Source: Petrolisthes cinctipes (lineage: Eukaryota; Arthropoda; Malacostraca; Decapoda; Porcellanidae). Taken from it: 64,000 nt of DNA. Every line of letters begins with the position of its first letter. Within the stretch, counting starts at the first letter, position 1. The translations under genes were made by a program, and so were the position numbers. Location of the stretch: positions 658,501 through 722,500 of the forward strand of contig JAWQEG010001538.1 of assembly GCA_033782935.1 (NCBI GenBank). The letters are read 5' to 3'. Positions 11,960 to 22,601 of this stretch are shown piece by piece. The notes below the pieces were generated by a model. The model searched no databases. It saw only the letters and a list, made by a program, of their open reading frames with translations, and was not told the origin of the DNA.

Positions 11960-12253
11960 AGTCTCGCTCCAGAACAGGTGGAGTGTGGACGTACTCGTGG
12001 CGCTCTGCCTCCATTCTCGTTTGTGTTGTTGTTTTGTGTTGTTTTGGAGCTCTTGTTTGTATTTTTTGTGTTGTTTGTGAGTTCTTGTTTATGTGTTGTT
12101 GTTTCTGTGGTGTTGCTGGTGTTGTTTGTCTGTTGTGGTTCTGTGTATAGTTTTGTTGTGATTGTCTGTGTGTGTGTGTGTGTGTCCCTGGCTGATTGAG
12201 TGTTTAGTTGTTTGTGTTGTTGTTTGCTTTCCATCTAGGCCTTGCCTGGCCTG
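11960..12253 (+). promoter_or_regulatory. Family A 5' UTR with probable internal promoter
   Basis: The 294-bp leader is strongly G+T rich on the coding strand (repeated ttgtgttgtt). Its start is fixed by the TSD of copy A3 and by the 5' end of copy A7 (53056). Non-LTR elements of this type carry an internal promoter here; no specific promoter motif is claimed. The same leader appears at 32753-33020 and 52785-53056 on the minus strand. Confidence 0.55.
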
Positions 12254-13744
12254 ATGGAGAGTGCGGATTCCTGCTTGGAGGCCGACTTGGCAATGTCGGA
12301 GGAAGACGAGTCTCCAATTGAGGATCACTGGCCTGAGCTGTCTTCTCGCAACCCTTCCCCCCTCTCCTCGGTCACTCCGCAGCTCAGGTTGCAGCCGTCC
12401 ACCTCCTCAACCTCTACCAAGCGACCTGTTGATGCCTCGTCCGACTCCTCGCAGGATTCCGATGGTGTGGACTGTTTGCCTCCAGCTGCCAAGACTGCCA
12501 AAGGTGCTTCAGCTGTGCACGACGTACCTTCTCTGCCTCACCCTGGTGTTTCTTCTTTGTATACCAACTCCTTGCCCTCGTCCAACCTTCCTGCTTTTGC
12601 CCCGAGAGATGCCTATGTCAAACTCTCCTTCTCTGGAAACCCATCTACGGACACAAAGCTGCGTTGGTTGTCTGATGTCAACAGGGCCTTCCAGTTGCAG
12701 CGTGAACTGGCTGAAGTCAAGATGGCTGCTGTCACCTCCCGGTTTGTCTACATCTCTAGGAAGCGTCAGGACATCATTGATAGAGTGAAGACTGGTGAAT
12801 TTTTATCTCTGCCTCTCATTCTTGAAGACTCACCTGAGAGGCCTCGTAAGTTCCCCAGCTACATCCTCACCCGTTTTCCTATTGATGTTGACCCGAAACT
12901 TGCCAAAGGATACCCTGGTGTGTACTTTGCCCGTCGTTTTTTCCAAGATGGTTCCCCCATTAGCCGTATTGTTGTTGTCTGGAGTCAACCCGATCCACCT
13001 CCAAATGAGATTTCCTTTGATTTCCTCCCTTGTCTTCCACCGTGTGAGGTGAGGAAACTTCATAATGACCAGCCTTGGTGCTACAGGTGCTGGTGTGTGG
13101 GGCATATCTCCCGGTACTGTTCTGCCAGGCCGAAATGTGCATGGTGTGCGGCCGACCATGATTCCAAGACGTGTCCTGTCAGGGGTGAACCATCACGTCC
13201 TGCTGCCTCCACCTCTGAGCCTTCACCTCCTGAAGATACGTCTCGATGGAAGTGTCCACGATGCCTTCAGCCAGGGGTTAACGTGTGGCATGGATGTACT
13301 CGACGTAAGGTCCAGGATCGTGTCTCTACTATTGCTCCGCCTCCACCACCACCACCACCACCACCACCTCCCCAGTCTGCTCCTCCTACCAGCCCTGCTC
13401 CTCCTACCAGCCCTGCCTCACCTCCAGACCTGGCCCTCCGCAAGTCTGTTGCTACCCTCATGGCACGATGTACGGCTCTCGAAAACCGCTTTTCTGCCCT
13501 TGAAGCCAGGATTGATGGGCTGGTTGCCGCTCAGGCTGCCAATGACTCCAAACTCTCCACCTTGGTCGAGGCTCAGCAGGCCATCATCTCAACTGTCACT
13601 ACCCTTACCGAAAAGATGGATACTGTTGCATCTCGCCTTGAAAAGCTTTTCGAGTCAGTCCCTTCTCCTGGTCCATCTTCTTCTCCAGGTCGCTCATCTG
13701 CCCTTACTCACCGGACTTCTACCTCCAAATACAGAGTTCGCTAG
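12254..13744 (+). CDS. Family A ORF1 protein, zinc-knuckle nucleic-acid binding
   Basis: 496 aa from the first ATG (12254); the frame upstream is open but has no earlier ATG nearby. An acidic N-terminus (SEEDESPIEDHWPEL) is followed by a Ser/Pro-rich region. A conserved globular part (AYVKLSFSGNPSTDTKLRWL, roughly residues 117-136) comes next. Cys/His knuckles follow near residues 277-310 (CYRCWCVGHISRYC and CAWCAADHDSKTC), then a further CPRCLQPGVNVWHGC cluster near 340. A polyproline linker and an alanine-rich tail (ALENRFSALEARIDGL) likely forming a coiled coil end the protein. The family role is binding element RNA in a cytoplasmic RNP. The stop codon overlaps the start of the ORF2 frame. 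The sequence looks intact. Confidence 0.93.
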   Translation: MESADSCLEADLAMSEEDESPIEDHWPELSSRNPSPLSSVTPQLRLQPSTSSTSTKRPVDASSDSSQDSDGVDCLPPAAKTAKGASAVHDVPSLPHPGVSSLYTNSLPSSNLPAFAPRDAYVKLSFSGNPSTDTKLRWLSDVNRAFQLQRELAEVKMAAVTSRFVYISRKRQDIIDRVKTGEFLSLPLILEDSPERPRKFPSYILTRFPIDVDPKLAKGYPGVYFARRFFQDGSPISRIVVVWSQPDPPPNEISFDFLPCLPPCEVRKLHNDQPWCYRCWCVGHISRYCSARPKCAWCAADHDSKTCPVRGEPSRPAASTSEPSPPEDTSRWKCPRCLQPGVNVWHGCTRRKVQDRVSTIAPPPPPPPPPPPPQSAPPTSPAPPTSPASPPDLALRKSVATLMARCTALENRFSALEARIDGLVAAQAANDSKLSTLVEAQQAIISTVTTLTEKMDTVASRLEKLFESVPSPGPSSSPGRSSALTHRTSTSKYRVR

Positions 13745-16700
13745 TGATTGCCGGCTGGATGTCATCTCCTGGAATGTATGTGGTATCACCAGTTATGCTA
13801 AGCTCACTCAACTCAAGGCCTATGTTTTTCGTCATCATCCCAGTGTTATTTTTCTCCAGGAAGCATTTCCAGGATGGCCGCTCGCTGCTGGGCAAGCTCT
13901 ACCTCTCTCAGGTTATGTGCCATATGTTCATCTGGTAAGGAATGGTCTCCTGACTTACATACATAGCTCCTTGCCACATCGCCTTCTCCGTACCTCCACT
14001 GATCCTGACATGACCTTTCAGCTATTTGAGGTTCTACCTGGGAATGGAGTACTCCAACTATGTAATGTCTATTCTGCCCCAGCTAGACTCACTCTTGAGG
14101 CTCTTCCTTCTCCAACAGTGCGTGGTATGGTGTATATGGGAGATTTTAATGCTCGGCATTCTGATTTGGGTGATGGTACTGGCTCTATTAATCGTAATGG
14201 TGTTCGTCTCCTTTCATACATCCGCAAGCATCATCTGACACACTGGGACACTGGCGGTGCCACTCATTGCCGGGGAGGTACTCTGGATTACATCCTCTCG
14301 TCTGGCCTGATAGCATCTCAGGTCCAGTGCTCCTCTGTGCCAGACTTATTCTCTGATCACATTGCTCTTCGGTTTCATTATTCTCTAACTGCTGGGTCGG
14401 GTGCTTCAGCCACTCGTTTGCGTATTGCTGTGCCCCCTAAATATTGCCCGACTTACATCTTATTTATGGCCCATGTATCCCCTACATTTGACATATCATC
14501 AGCTGAACAGTTGTACTCTGATCTTGTATCTGCTACTCATGACTTTTATAGGCTATACGTCTCCCGGCCACACTTCCAGCATCGCCATACTGCCCACTGC
14601 TGGACGCTCGATGCACGTATACAGGAGGCAAAGGAGGAGGCTGAACGTGATGGCCTATTGTTTCAAGCCAACCCAACCCCAGACCTACTCCATCGTTACC
14701 AGATGTCTAGGGACGCTTTAGTTGCCCTGCAGGATTGTGCTCACACTGAGTCTTGGCAGCGGTTCACGGACAGCATCAACCAGCAAACAAGTGTGGCTTC
14801 TATGTGGCACCTCATCCGTCGGGTTGTTAAAAAGACACCGCCCACTGCTCGTCATCACACTCCTGCCGACTATGCCCAACAACTTGTCGATGCCTGGTCA
14901 GAACAATCTACCCAAGCCAGTCTACCCATCCACATACAAGATGCACTCGCTTCCCGTGCTGCTGTCCATCGGCTACGTCTAATGTCTGCTCTGTTAAAGG
15001 ATGATGACGATGATGCAGAGGAGATAACTGAGGAGGAGTTGCGCCGTGCTCTCTCTCGGGGTAAAGCTTCTTCCCCTGGTGATGATGGTATTACTTATGC
15101 TGTGCTGCGTCTACTTCAACAAGTTCCTGGGAACCCTCTACTTCGACTGTACAATCTTTGTCTTCGTGACGGTTGTGTACCACGAGCCTGGACCAGCAGC
15201 ACAATAATACCCATCCCTAAGCCCGGCACTGCGAAGTTCAGGCCTATTTCCCTTACTTCCTGTTTCTGTAAGGTTATGGAGAGAATCTTACTCAATCGTC
15301 TCATGTACAGACTGCAGGATCGCCTTTCTCCATGGCTGTTTGGTTTCCTTCCCCAGCGGAGCACACATCACTGCCTAGTCGACCTGTACTCTCGCCTTTC
15401 CAGGGACAGTGTGGTGGCCTTCATTGACCTTCGAAGTGCCTTCGATGTTGCTAATAGAGACGTCATTTTGGATCAACTGGTTGACTTTGGGATAAAGGGT
15501 AATCTACTACGGTGGATTCGGGGCTACCTGAGTAACAGGACCTTCCATGTGTTTTTCAGTGGTGCACTCAGTCCTTTGCGCAGTTTTCATCTTGGTACGC
15601 CTCAAGGTGGTGTTCTCAGCCCATTGTTATTTAATATTCTGATGCATCGGTTGCTCACTTCTCTCCCTGATATACCTGGAACTACAATTACATGCTATGC
15701 TGATGATATCTGTGTTCATTCTACCTCACCAAGGGATCTCCAGCGGTTTCTTGACTCCTTCTCTGTGGTCTCCTCTCACTGTGGCATTATTGTCTCCCCA
15801 GATAGGAGCAGAATATTCACCTGCCGCCTTCCTCAAGCTCAGCCAGTGTTCACCATTGGAGGGACTGTCATTCCCATGTGTTCCCAGTACTGCTACCTGG
15901 GTGCGCCAGTCAATATTTGGCCGATTGTCCCTGCCAGACCTCAAGACCATCCCATTGTCCAGGACTTATTGGGTCGTCTCCAGCGCCGACTTACACCACT
16001 TCAATGGCTATCTAACAACTCCTCGGGCATCTCCATCCCAGTAGCCAGAACCATCTATATTGCTTTTATCCGTTCAGTTGTTGATTACCTCTCCCCTGCT
16101 TTGATTCAACTTCCCAGGGCTACTCTTGAAACTTTAGAAAAATTTCAGAATAGAGCAATGAGAATAATTCTCGGCTGTCCAATGTCGACCAGGATAGTGA
16201 ACATGCAGCGTGAGTTGCGTCTTCCCCCATTAATCGAGAGAATTTATTGTAATGTTACTGGCTTCACTGTCAAGTGCCTCCATTTCGCACATCTTTCACC
16301 CCATTACTCTCAGTTAGTCAGGACTTCTCTTAGACCAAACTACCCGGTCCCTCCCATACTGCCTGCTGGACGTACTCTTATAAGGTCTGTTTCCTCTGTG
16401 CTCCGTGGTCTTAATATAGATATAATGGTTGCAGACGTACCCCCAGGGCCCCCTCCATGGATGCTACCAACACCTGATGTGAGCTTTACACCTACTTCCA
16501 AGTCGGAGCTGCCTTCTCTACAGCGGCAGTTGGCTCTAGAACACATAGAAACAGTGACTTCCTCCATCACAGATCCATACTGCCTCTACACTGATGGCTC
16601 ATTGCAGGTGGATGGTGCAGCAGGTTGTGCTGTTTTCTCGCCTGACCTGGAGTCACCTCCACGGGGCTGGGTTGGCTGTCGTCTCTGTAACCACTCTAGC

Positions 16701-17426
16701 TAAACATTGTGTGAACTGTATGCCATTCTGGATGCTGTTAGTGTTGTTTGTCAACGTGGAGTGAATGCTGCCATTTTTTGTGACTCCAAACCTGCCCTTC
16801 ATTCCCTCTCTAGTGTTCAGCCCACACACTCTACTGTTGTTCAGCAGATTTTATCGTTTTTGGCCTTATTGCGTCATCGTAAATTGACTGTCAAATTTTT
16901 ATGGGTGCCATCCCATGTAGGTTTACGTCACAATGGTACAGTTGACAGACTCGCAAAGGAAGCCTGCCATCTGCCTCCTCGTGGTGCTGGACGTCCTCTC
17001 TCCCTGACATGTTACCTCTCTAAAGTCCGCTCCGCCGCTCTCCTCCCTGTACGGCGACGCAGGGATGCAGAGAGGCCCTTCAGCATCTCCATCACCCATT
17101 ACGAGTCTGTATGCCGTCACAAATATTCCTACCGTCGTCGAGGCCTCATGGTTCGGAGGCACAATGTAGTCCCTGCACGTTTGAGGCTTGGTTACCGGCC
17201 ACCGTGGCAGGTTGCTGGGATGCAGGGTGAGCCTCCCTTCACTGAGTGTCGCTTGTGTCGAGCGCCTCGTGCTAACACTATAGAGCACTATTGCCTAGCC
17301 TGCCCCACTGTCCGACACTTGCTGCCCCAGGGCCTGCCACTTGATGTGGTTTGTCGACACCTGCTGAACCATCAGGTTCTGGAGGAACTTCTGGTGCGCC
17401 ACTCTCGTTTTGGTGGATTTAAGTAG
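13737..17426 (+). pseudogene. Family A ORF2: endonuclease, reverse transcriptase, RNase H (one nonsense codon)
   Basis: About 1,229 codons. Endonuclease motifs: ISWNVCGI, FLQEAFPG, YMGDFNARHSDLG, TLDYILSS and SDHIALRF. The RT includes TIIPIPKPGTAKFRPISLTS near residue 488, AFIDLRSAFDVANRD, GTPQGGVLSPLLFNIL and the YADD box at 15696-15707. The RNase H carries YTDGSLQVDG, CELYAILDA, IFCDSKPAL and HVGLRHNGTVDRLAKEA. A C-terminal CRLCRAPRANTIEHYCLAC cluster resembles the zinc finger of I-type elements. A TAA at 16701-16703 cuts the RNase H domain between its first Asp and its Glu; sister copies read TCA there. No AUG lies near the ORF2 start: the frame overlaps the ORF1 stop by a few bases, so translation may use frameshifting or reinitiation (inference). 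Apart from this stop the frame is open. Confidence 0.93.
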
Positions 17427-17602
17427 GTCATGATGTAAATATTTGTCTGTATGCTTGTGCTTCATTCTGTTATGTTTTCGTGATGTGTGTGTGTGTGCGC
17501 ATGTGTGTGTGCTTGTGTGTGTGTGTGGTCATTGGGTTCTTGTGAGTCCCGCCTACCCTTGTGTACTGTTGTCTGCCTATTGACTGACGCTACGGCGCAA
17601 TG

Positions 17603-17641
<39 letters not shown>

Positions 17642-19084
17642 GGCAGGCCCCGGGGCAGCAAGTGTCGGACAGTGGGGCAGGCCAGGCAATAGTGCTCTAC
17701 AGTGTTAGCACGAGGTGCTCGACACAAGCGACACTCAGTGAAGGGAGGCTCACCCTGCATCCCAGCAACCTGCCACGGTGGCCGGTAGCCAAGCCTCAAA
17801 CAAGCAGAGACTACATTGTGCCTCCGAACCATGAGGCCTCGACGACGGTAGGAATATTTGTGATGGCAGACAGACTCATAATGTGTGATGGAGATGCTGA
17901 AGGGCCTCTCTGCATCCCTGCGTCGCCGTACAGGGAGGAGAGCGGCGGAGCGGACTTTAGAGAGGTAACATGTCAGGGAGAGAGGACGTCCAACACCACG
18001 AGGAGGCAGATGGCAGGCTTTCTTTGCGAGTCTGTCAACTGTACCATTGTGACGTAAACCTACATGGGATGGCACCCATAAAAATTTGACAGTCAAGTTA
18101 CGATGACGCAATAAGGACAAAAACGATAAAATCTGCTGAACAACAGTAGAGTGTGTGGGCTGAACACTGGAGAGAGAATGAAGGGCAGGTCTGGAGTCAC
18201 AAAAAATTGCAGCATTCACTCCACGTTGACAAACAAGACTAACAGCATCCAGAATGGCATACAGTTCACACAATGTTGAGCTAGAGTGGTTACAGAGACG
18301 ACGGCCAACCCAGCCCCCTGGAGGTGACTCCATGTCAGGTGAGAAAACGGCACAACCTGCTGCACCATCCACTTGCAATGAGCCATCAGTGTAGAGGCAG
18401 TATGGATCTGTGATGGAGGACGTCACTGTTTCTATGTGTTCCAGAGCCAACTGCCGCTGTAGAGAAGGCAGTTCTGACTTGGAAGTAGGTGTGAAGCTCA
18501 CATCAGGTGTTGGTAGCATCCACGGAGGGGGTCCTGGGGGGACGTCGGCCATTTTAACATGATGACTTGGAGCGATAGTATCTTATTCTATTTTAATGAC
18601 AATGCTAGAGGGAACCCGTGGCAGAAGTTGCCTATTCCAATAAATACTGTATACATTGAATTATTTTTGGCAATTTAACATTAATCAATTGCTTAAAAAG
18701 TATTTTTTGACACTTTAAAGTTTCCTCGGTTTTGAGAATGAGACCAGCGAGTTCATTTACGTTACTGGCATGCAAAAATTGAGTGTCATCAGCATACTGG
18801 ACAACTAAGCAGTTATTGATGCTTGAAACTAGGTCATTAACAAATATATTAAAAAGAATTAGACCCTTGTTGCACACCGTAAGAAACATCCTGCTTGCAC
18901 GACATGATGTTATTCATGCATACAGACTGGGTTCTGTTGCTCAAATATCTATTAAACAAGAAGGAATCAACTTTGAGTTTGAGACATTTGTTTAAAAAAA
19001 TTCTATGATTTACACTGTCAAAAGCTTTAGATAGGTCACACAAAGTAAGGAAAGAAATTTCTTATGGTCCATATTGTTATAAAT

Positions 19085-22000
19085 CTCATCTGTGACGACA
19101 GTGAAAGCAGTCTCAATGGACATTCTTGGCCTGAAATTCCACTCTGCTGCTCTCAACTCTGTAACTTAGACTTCTGGTCACTTTCTCAAACGACCTGTTC
19201 CTTGGTGGTCACCAGTATGCACCACTGCTGTGTTGGAGATGAGCACTGCTTTCGCTCGCCTTCGTCGCAATCCTGGGAACTATTCTTTTAGAGGGTTTCC
19301 GACAGGCGTGGGCTCAGGCTAGACGAGCTTTAAAGGAGGAACGACGTGCATATAATAATAATAATTATTATTATAATCATTAACGGTTTATTAATACAGG
19401 CGGCAGCCAATAGGCTGAAAATATACATTGAAGAGAGATAAAATAAAAAGCATAAATTTTTAGAATATATACAGAACTTAAGACGACACAACTCCTGCGG
19501 TTAAGGTTTAAAATTCCGTCATATAGGGGTCATAAACATAGTATCTTAAAATTATGAAGTCGGGAACAGTAAAATGCAATGTTTAGGGACTTTACACTTT
19601 AGAACATGAATTTTATAATTGATGGAACAAGAAGTTGATTACGAATTAATCGATTTAACAATAGTTAAAATAGAGCTTTTCTTGTAGCGGTCGGTCCTGG
19701 GGCCTGGTATTGGGACAAGCTTGTGGCGGCGTGCTGCTCGTTGTGGGGCGTCGAGGGGCAGGAAGTGACGGTATCTTGGGTTGTTGAGTAGTTTGGTTGA
19801 AAACTGCTGTAATTGTAGCTGGTGGAGGTCCGACACAGATTGCAGGTTCAATAGGTTGAGTGCATCCTGGTAGCTAGTAAAGTTTGGGCCAAGGATTATT
19901 TTTAAAGCTCTTTTCTGTATTTTCTCAAACTTATTTTTTTGTGTAATAGTTAAGGAGGAGGACCAAACAGGGGAGGCATAGCATAGTTTAGATAAAATAA
20001 ATGTGATATAAAGTTGTACTAGGTCGTTGGTTGGAACTCCTAATTTCTCTAGAGTTCATAACATGTGCAAACGATTAGCTGATGAGGAGATGTATGAATT
20101 AACATGTGGGTCCCAGCTTAACTTAATTGTTATACCTAATAGTTTAGTTGAATTGACTGTTTCCAAGGTTTGGTCTCCTAATTTGAGGGGTGGTGGAGGA
20201 TTTGGTTTTAAAGCAAAGTTAAAATGCATGATGACAGTCTTATTCTTGTTGATGGTGACATTATTAAGGTTAGTCCAATTTGTATTTTCATCAAGGGTTG
20301 ACTGGTCACTACTGTAGTCAGGGCTGGTGTTAGTTATAGATGACACGATGGTGGTATCGTCAACGTATTTCAAGCACTGTTCTGTGTACTGAAGAGCATC
20401 AATGATTAGTATTGAAAAACATAATGGTCCCATGTGTGTTCCTTGGGGCACTCCGCAGCTAAGTGACTGGAACTCTGAAATTTCACCATTAAATCTTACT
20501 GCTCGTTGGCGATTGTGTAGGAAGTTGGATAGCCAAGACACGATGCACTCTCTGAGTCCCAATTGTAATGCTTTTGTGATAATGATATTATGGTTTACTA
20601 AATCAAAGGCTTTGGTGAAATCTAAAAATACTGCAGTTACCGAGGTTGATCTTTTATAAAGTTTTTGTGAATGAAGTCCAAAAAATTTATTAGATAATGA
20701 TTGGTGGATGATGATTTGATATTGCCATATTAACGTAAGTCTAGTTGATGAGATATATCTGAGTATGTCCATTAGGCAGCAAAACTTTCGCAAACTAAGC
20801 TGGGAATAGGGGTAATTGCAATGGGTCTCAATTCATCTAACGATTTGGGGGCTGGTCTTTTTGGGTATGGGTGTTATATAGGAACATTTCCAGTCCGTAG
20901 TTGTGGTGGACTGCTGGAAGGAAGCGTTTAATATGGATGTTAGTGGTACGGATAATTCTGGGGCAAACTCTTTATACAAACGTATCCGAATATCTAGAGG
21001 TGTAAAGGATCGATTGAGTTTAAGGTGTTTGAGAAGGTGGCAAACCTGATACTGCTAAACGGTAGGGTTTGGACTAGGGGTGGGGAGATATGAAGGTAGT
21101 GAGTCAAAGTCCAATTGGGTAGATTCTGGCAAATTGTGGCGAAATGGTTGTTTATTATTTTAGCTGCTTTACTGTTTGATGAATGACTAATACAGGGGAA
21201 TGTAGATGGTCGAGTATTTAGACCACTCAGCTATTGAATTCTGTTGTACCATTGACTTATATTAGTGTTTTTTAAGTGCTGAACTTTACTGGGGTAGTAT
21301 GACCTTTACTGCAGTTAAATTTCCATAATTACTTTATTTCGGAGGGCTTTATATAAAGGGGTATTGTTGGCGGCAAAAGCTTGGTCACGTTGGTGGATGA
21401 GGCGTTTGATACGGCTAGTGATCCACGGTAGCTCTGAAGGATGACGTTGCACTGTTTTTTTTCGGGAAGAAATGGTGATAGGCCAGGGTGACGCTGGAGA
21501 TGTAGTTCTGCCACTCATCGTTCGCATCGCAGGCAGTGGTGACCTCAAGCCAGGGGTACCCGGTAATCCACTGTCCGAATTGTCTAATTGTGGAGTCTGT
21601 TAAGGGCCTGCTTTTGTGCATACGTGGGTTTAGGTGACCAGAAGAAATGCCTATGTGTCTACAATTACTACAAGCTTTATATAACAGAATCTGGCTGGAG
21701 GGTGTCTTCCTATTTGGGTGGAGAGTTGCTATCATCCTTCCTTTACCCAAGCCCTCAATTACTGACCTATTGCCTTGAACTCCGGTCTCTTCAAACTATT
21801 TGAGAAGATGGTGAATGTCAGACAGACTGGTGTATTTTCTGGAATGGGGTGGATTCCTGTCATCGTTCCAATCTGGCTTTCGTAAAAACCATTCCACTAC
21901 AGATGCTTTGGTCAGGTTGGAAGCTGCTGCATAAGAGGCTTTTGCAAGACATCAACACCTGGTCTGTGTATTCTTCGATTTAGTGAAAGCCTATGACTCT

Positions 22001-22601
22001 ATATGGCAATATGGCATCGTGCAGCAATCCCATGCTTATGAAATGCAAGGAATGGAGTAGGATATCTCAGTTGTCACAGTTTTTGTGTGAGGGTTGGTAC
22101 AGCCCTCTCTGCACCCGTAGCACAGGAGGAGGGCGTATCCCATGTAAGCGTCCTCAGTGTCACGTTGTTTGCAGTGGCAATTAATGCTATTGCATCATCC
22201 TTTCCGGATGGTAGAGCCAACTCGATGTATGTTGACAACCAGGCAGTCTGCTTTGCTACTTCCTGTATGTCAGTGGCGAAGATTCGTTTGCAGGTTGCCC
22301 TCAACTGGGTGTCACGTTAGGCTGATTCTTATGGGTTTCACTTCTCTTCTACCAAGACGTTTGCTATGCACTTCTATTATATCCGGGGCGTCCACCCCAT
22401 CCGGATTTATTCATGTATGGTCATCAGATACGTTGTGTTGAGGAGACTCTATTTTTGGGACTTCTTTTTGACAGACGTTTGACTTGGGTTCCCCATCTCC
22501 GTTCACTTAAGGTCTCTTGCCTCTAGGCTCTCAACCTGTTGAGGGTCCTAGGCCATACGTCCTTGGGGGCTGATCGTGCCACCCTCCTCCGCCTATGGTA
22601 G
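19085..22601 (+). mobile_element. Family B copy B3, ORF2 middle part, split by an L2-like element
   Basis: The segment 19085-19345 encodes the post-endonuclease linker (PVPWWSPVCTTAVLEM, then FRQAWAQARRALKEERRA in a shifted frame). The segment from about 21712 to 22601 encodes the RT: FQSGFRKNHSTTDALVRLEA, VFFDLVKAYDSIWQYGI, SVLSVTLFAVAINAI and SMYVDNQAVCFATS. The catalytic YVDD box reads YVDN. The thumb LGLLFDRRLTWVPHL follows. About 300 bp of the linker is missing around the insert. At 22601 the homology switches to copy B4 in opposite orientation. It is a pseudogene with multiple frame changes. Confidence 0.8.
19349..21712 (-). mobile_element. L2/CR1-group retrotransposon, 5'-truncated (element F)
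   Basis: The minus-strand RT is largely readable: AVFLDFTKAFDLVNHNIIIT, FLHNRQRAVRFNGEISEF, SCGVPQGTHMGPLCFSILI and the YVDD box in CLKYVDDTTIVSS. These are followed by STKLLGITIKLSWDPHVNSY and KKSSILTI near the C-terminus (19639). Upstream (21300-21750) is the linker WLEVTTACDANDEWQNYI, then SELPWITSRIKRLIHQRDQA. A 3' UTR and an ataata/attatt tail (19350-19382) end the element. Stops near 19852-20050 and 20800-21300 show decay. It separates the two parts of copy B3. Confidence 0.8.

Larger units (their letters stand above)
11960..17639 (+). mobile_element. Full-length family A non-LTR retrotransposon (copy A3)
   Basis: A complete 5.7-kb element with a GT-rich 5' UTR from 11960 (agtctcgctccagaac), ORF1 at 12254-13744, ORF2 at 13737-17426, a 3' UTR with (GT)n, the terminal motif gacgctacggcgcaatgaat and a poly(A) of about 34 nt. 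It sits inside A2. The target sequence gtggcaggcc is duplicated at 11950-11959 and 17640-17649, and other copies (for example near 48150) show the uninterrupted site. An endonuclease, RT and RNase H in ORF2 with zinc knuckles in ORF1 place it in the I/Nimb-type group. One nonsense codon in ORF2 is the only obvious lesion. Confidence 0.95.
11640..18551 (-). mobile_element. Family A copy A2, 5'-truncated, itself split by copy A3
   Basis: The minus-strand element consists of 17640-18551 (RNase H and C-terminal zinc region of ORF2) and 11640-11959 (C-terminal codons, 3' UTR and poly(A), seen as poly(T) at 11639-11662). The TSD is ttttaacatgat at 11628-11639 and 18552-18563. The 5' end is truncated within ORF2 (ADVPPGPPPW). 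The open segment keeps the RNase H residues CLYTDGSLQVDGAAGC, CELYAILDAV, IFCDSRPAL and NGTVDRLAKKA. It reads TCA ACA at the place where copy A3 has a stop, which shows the A3 stop is a private mutation. Confidence 0.92.
11060..19060 (-). mobile_element. CR1-like retrotransposon, split by family A insertion (copy E1)
   Basis: Two minus-strand segments flank the family A nest. 18552-19060 gives RT palm blocks: MCDLSKAFDSVNHRIFLNK, FNRYLSNRTQSV, a decayed QQGSNSF block, then FNIFVNDL and VVQYADDTQFLHAS with the YADD catalytic box. 11060-11639 gives the thumb: NLGVCIDRFMLFDKHFNEL, SLVLSKINYCIRIWGTTNS and AAKVAIGGVKKNGHVTPI, then a degraded C-terminus. The order is correct across the gap, and a 12-bp duplication bounds the insert. 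Frames are broken by stops and indels. It is the oldest layer of this nest. Confidence 0.8.

Noticed and set aside
13065..13736. N-terminal extension of family A ORF2 starting at an ATG at 13065
   Set aside because: It is the out-of-frame shadow of ORF1; conserved endonuclease sequence starts only after the ORF1 stop.
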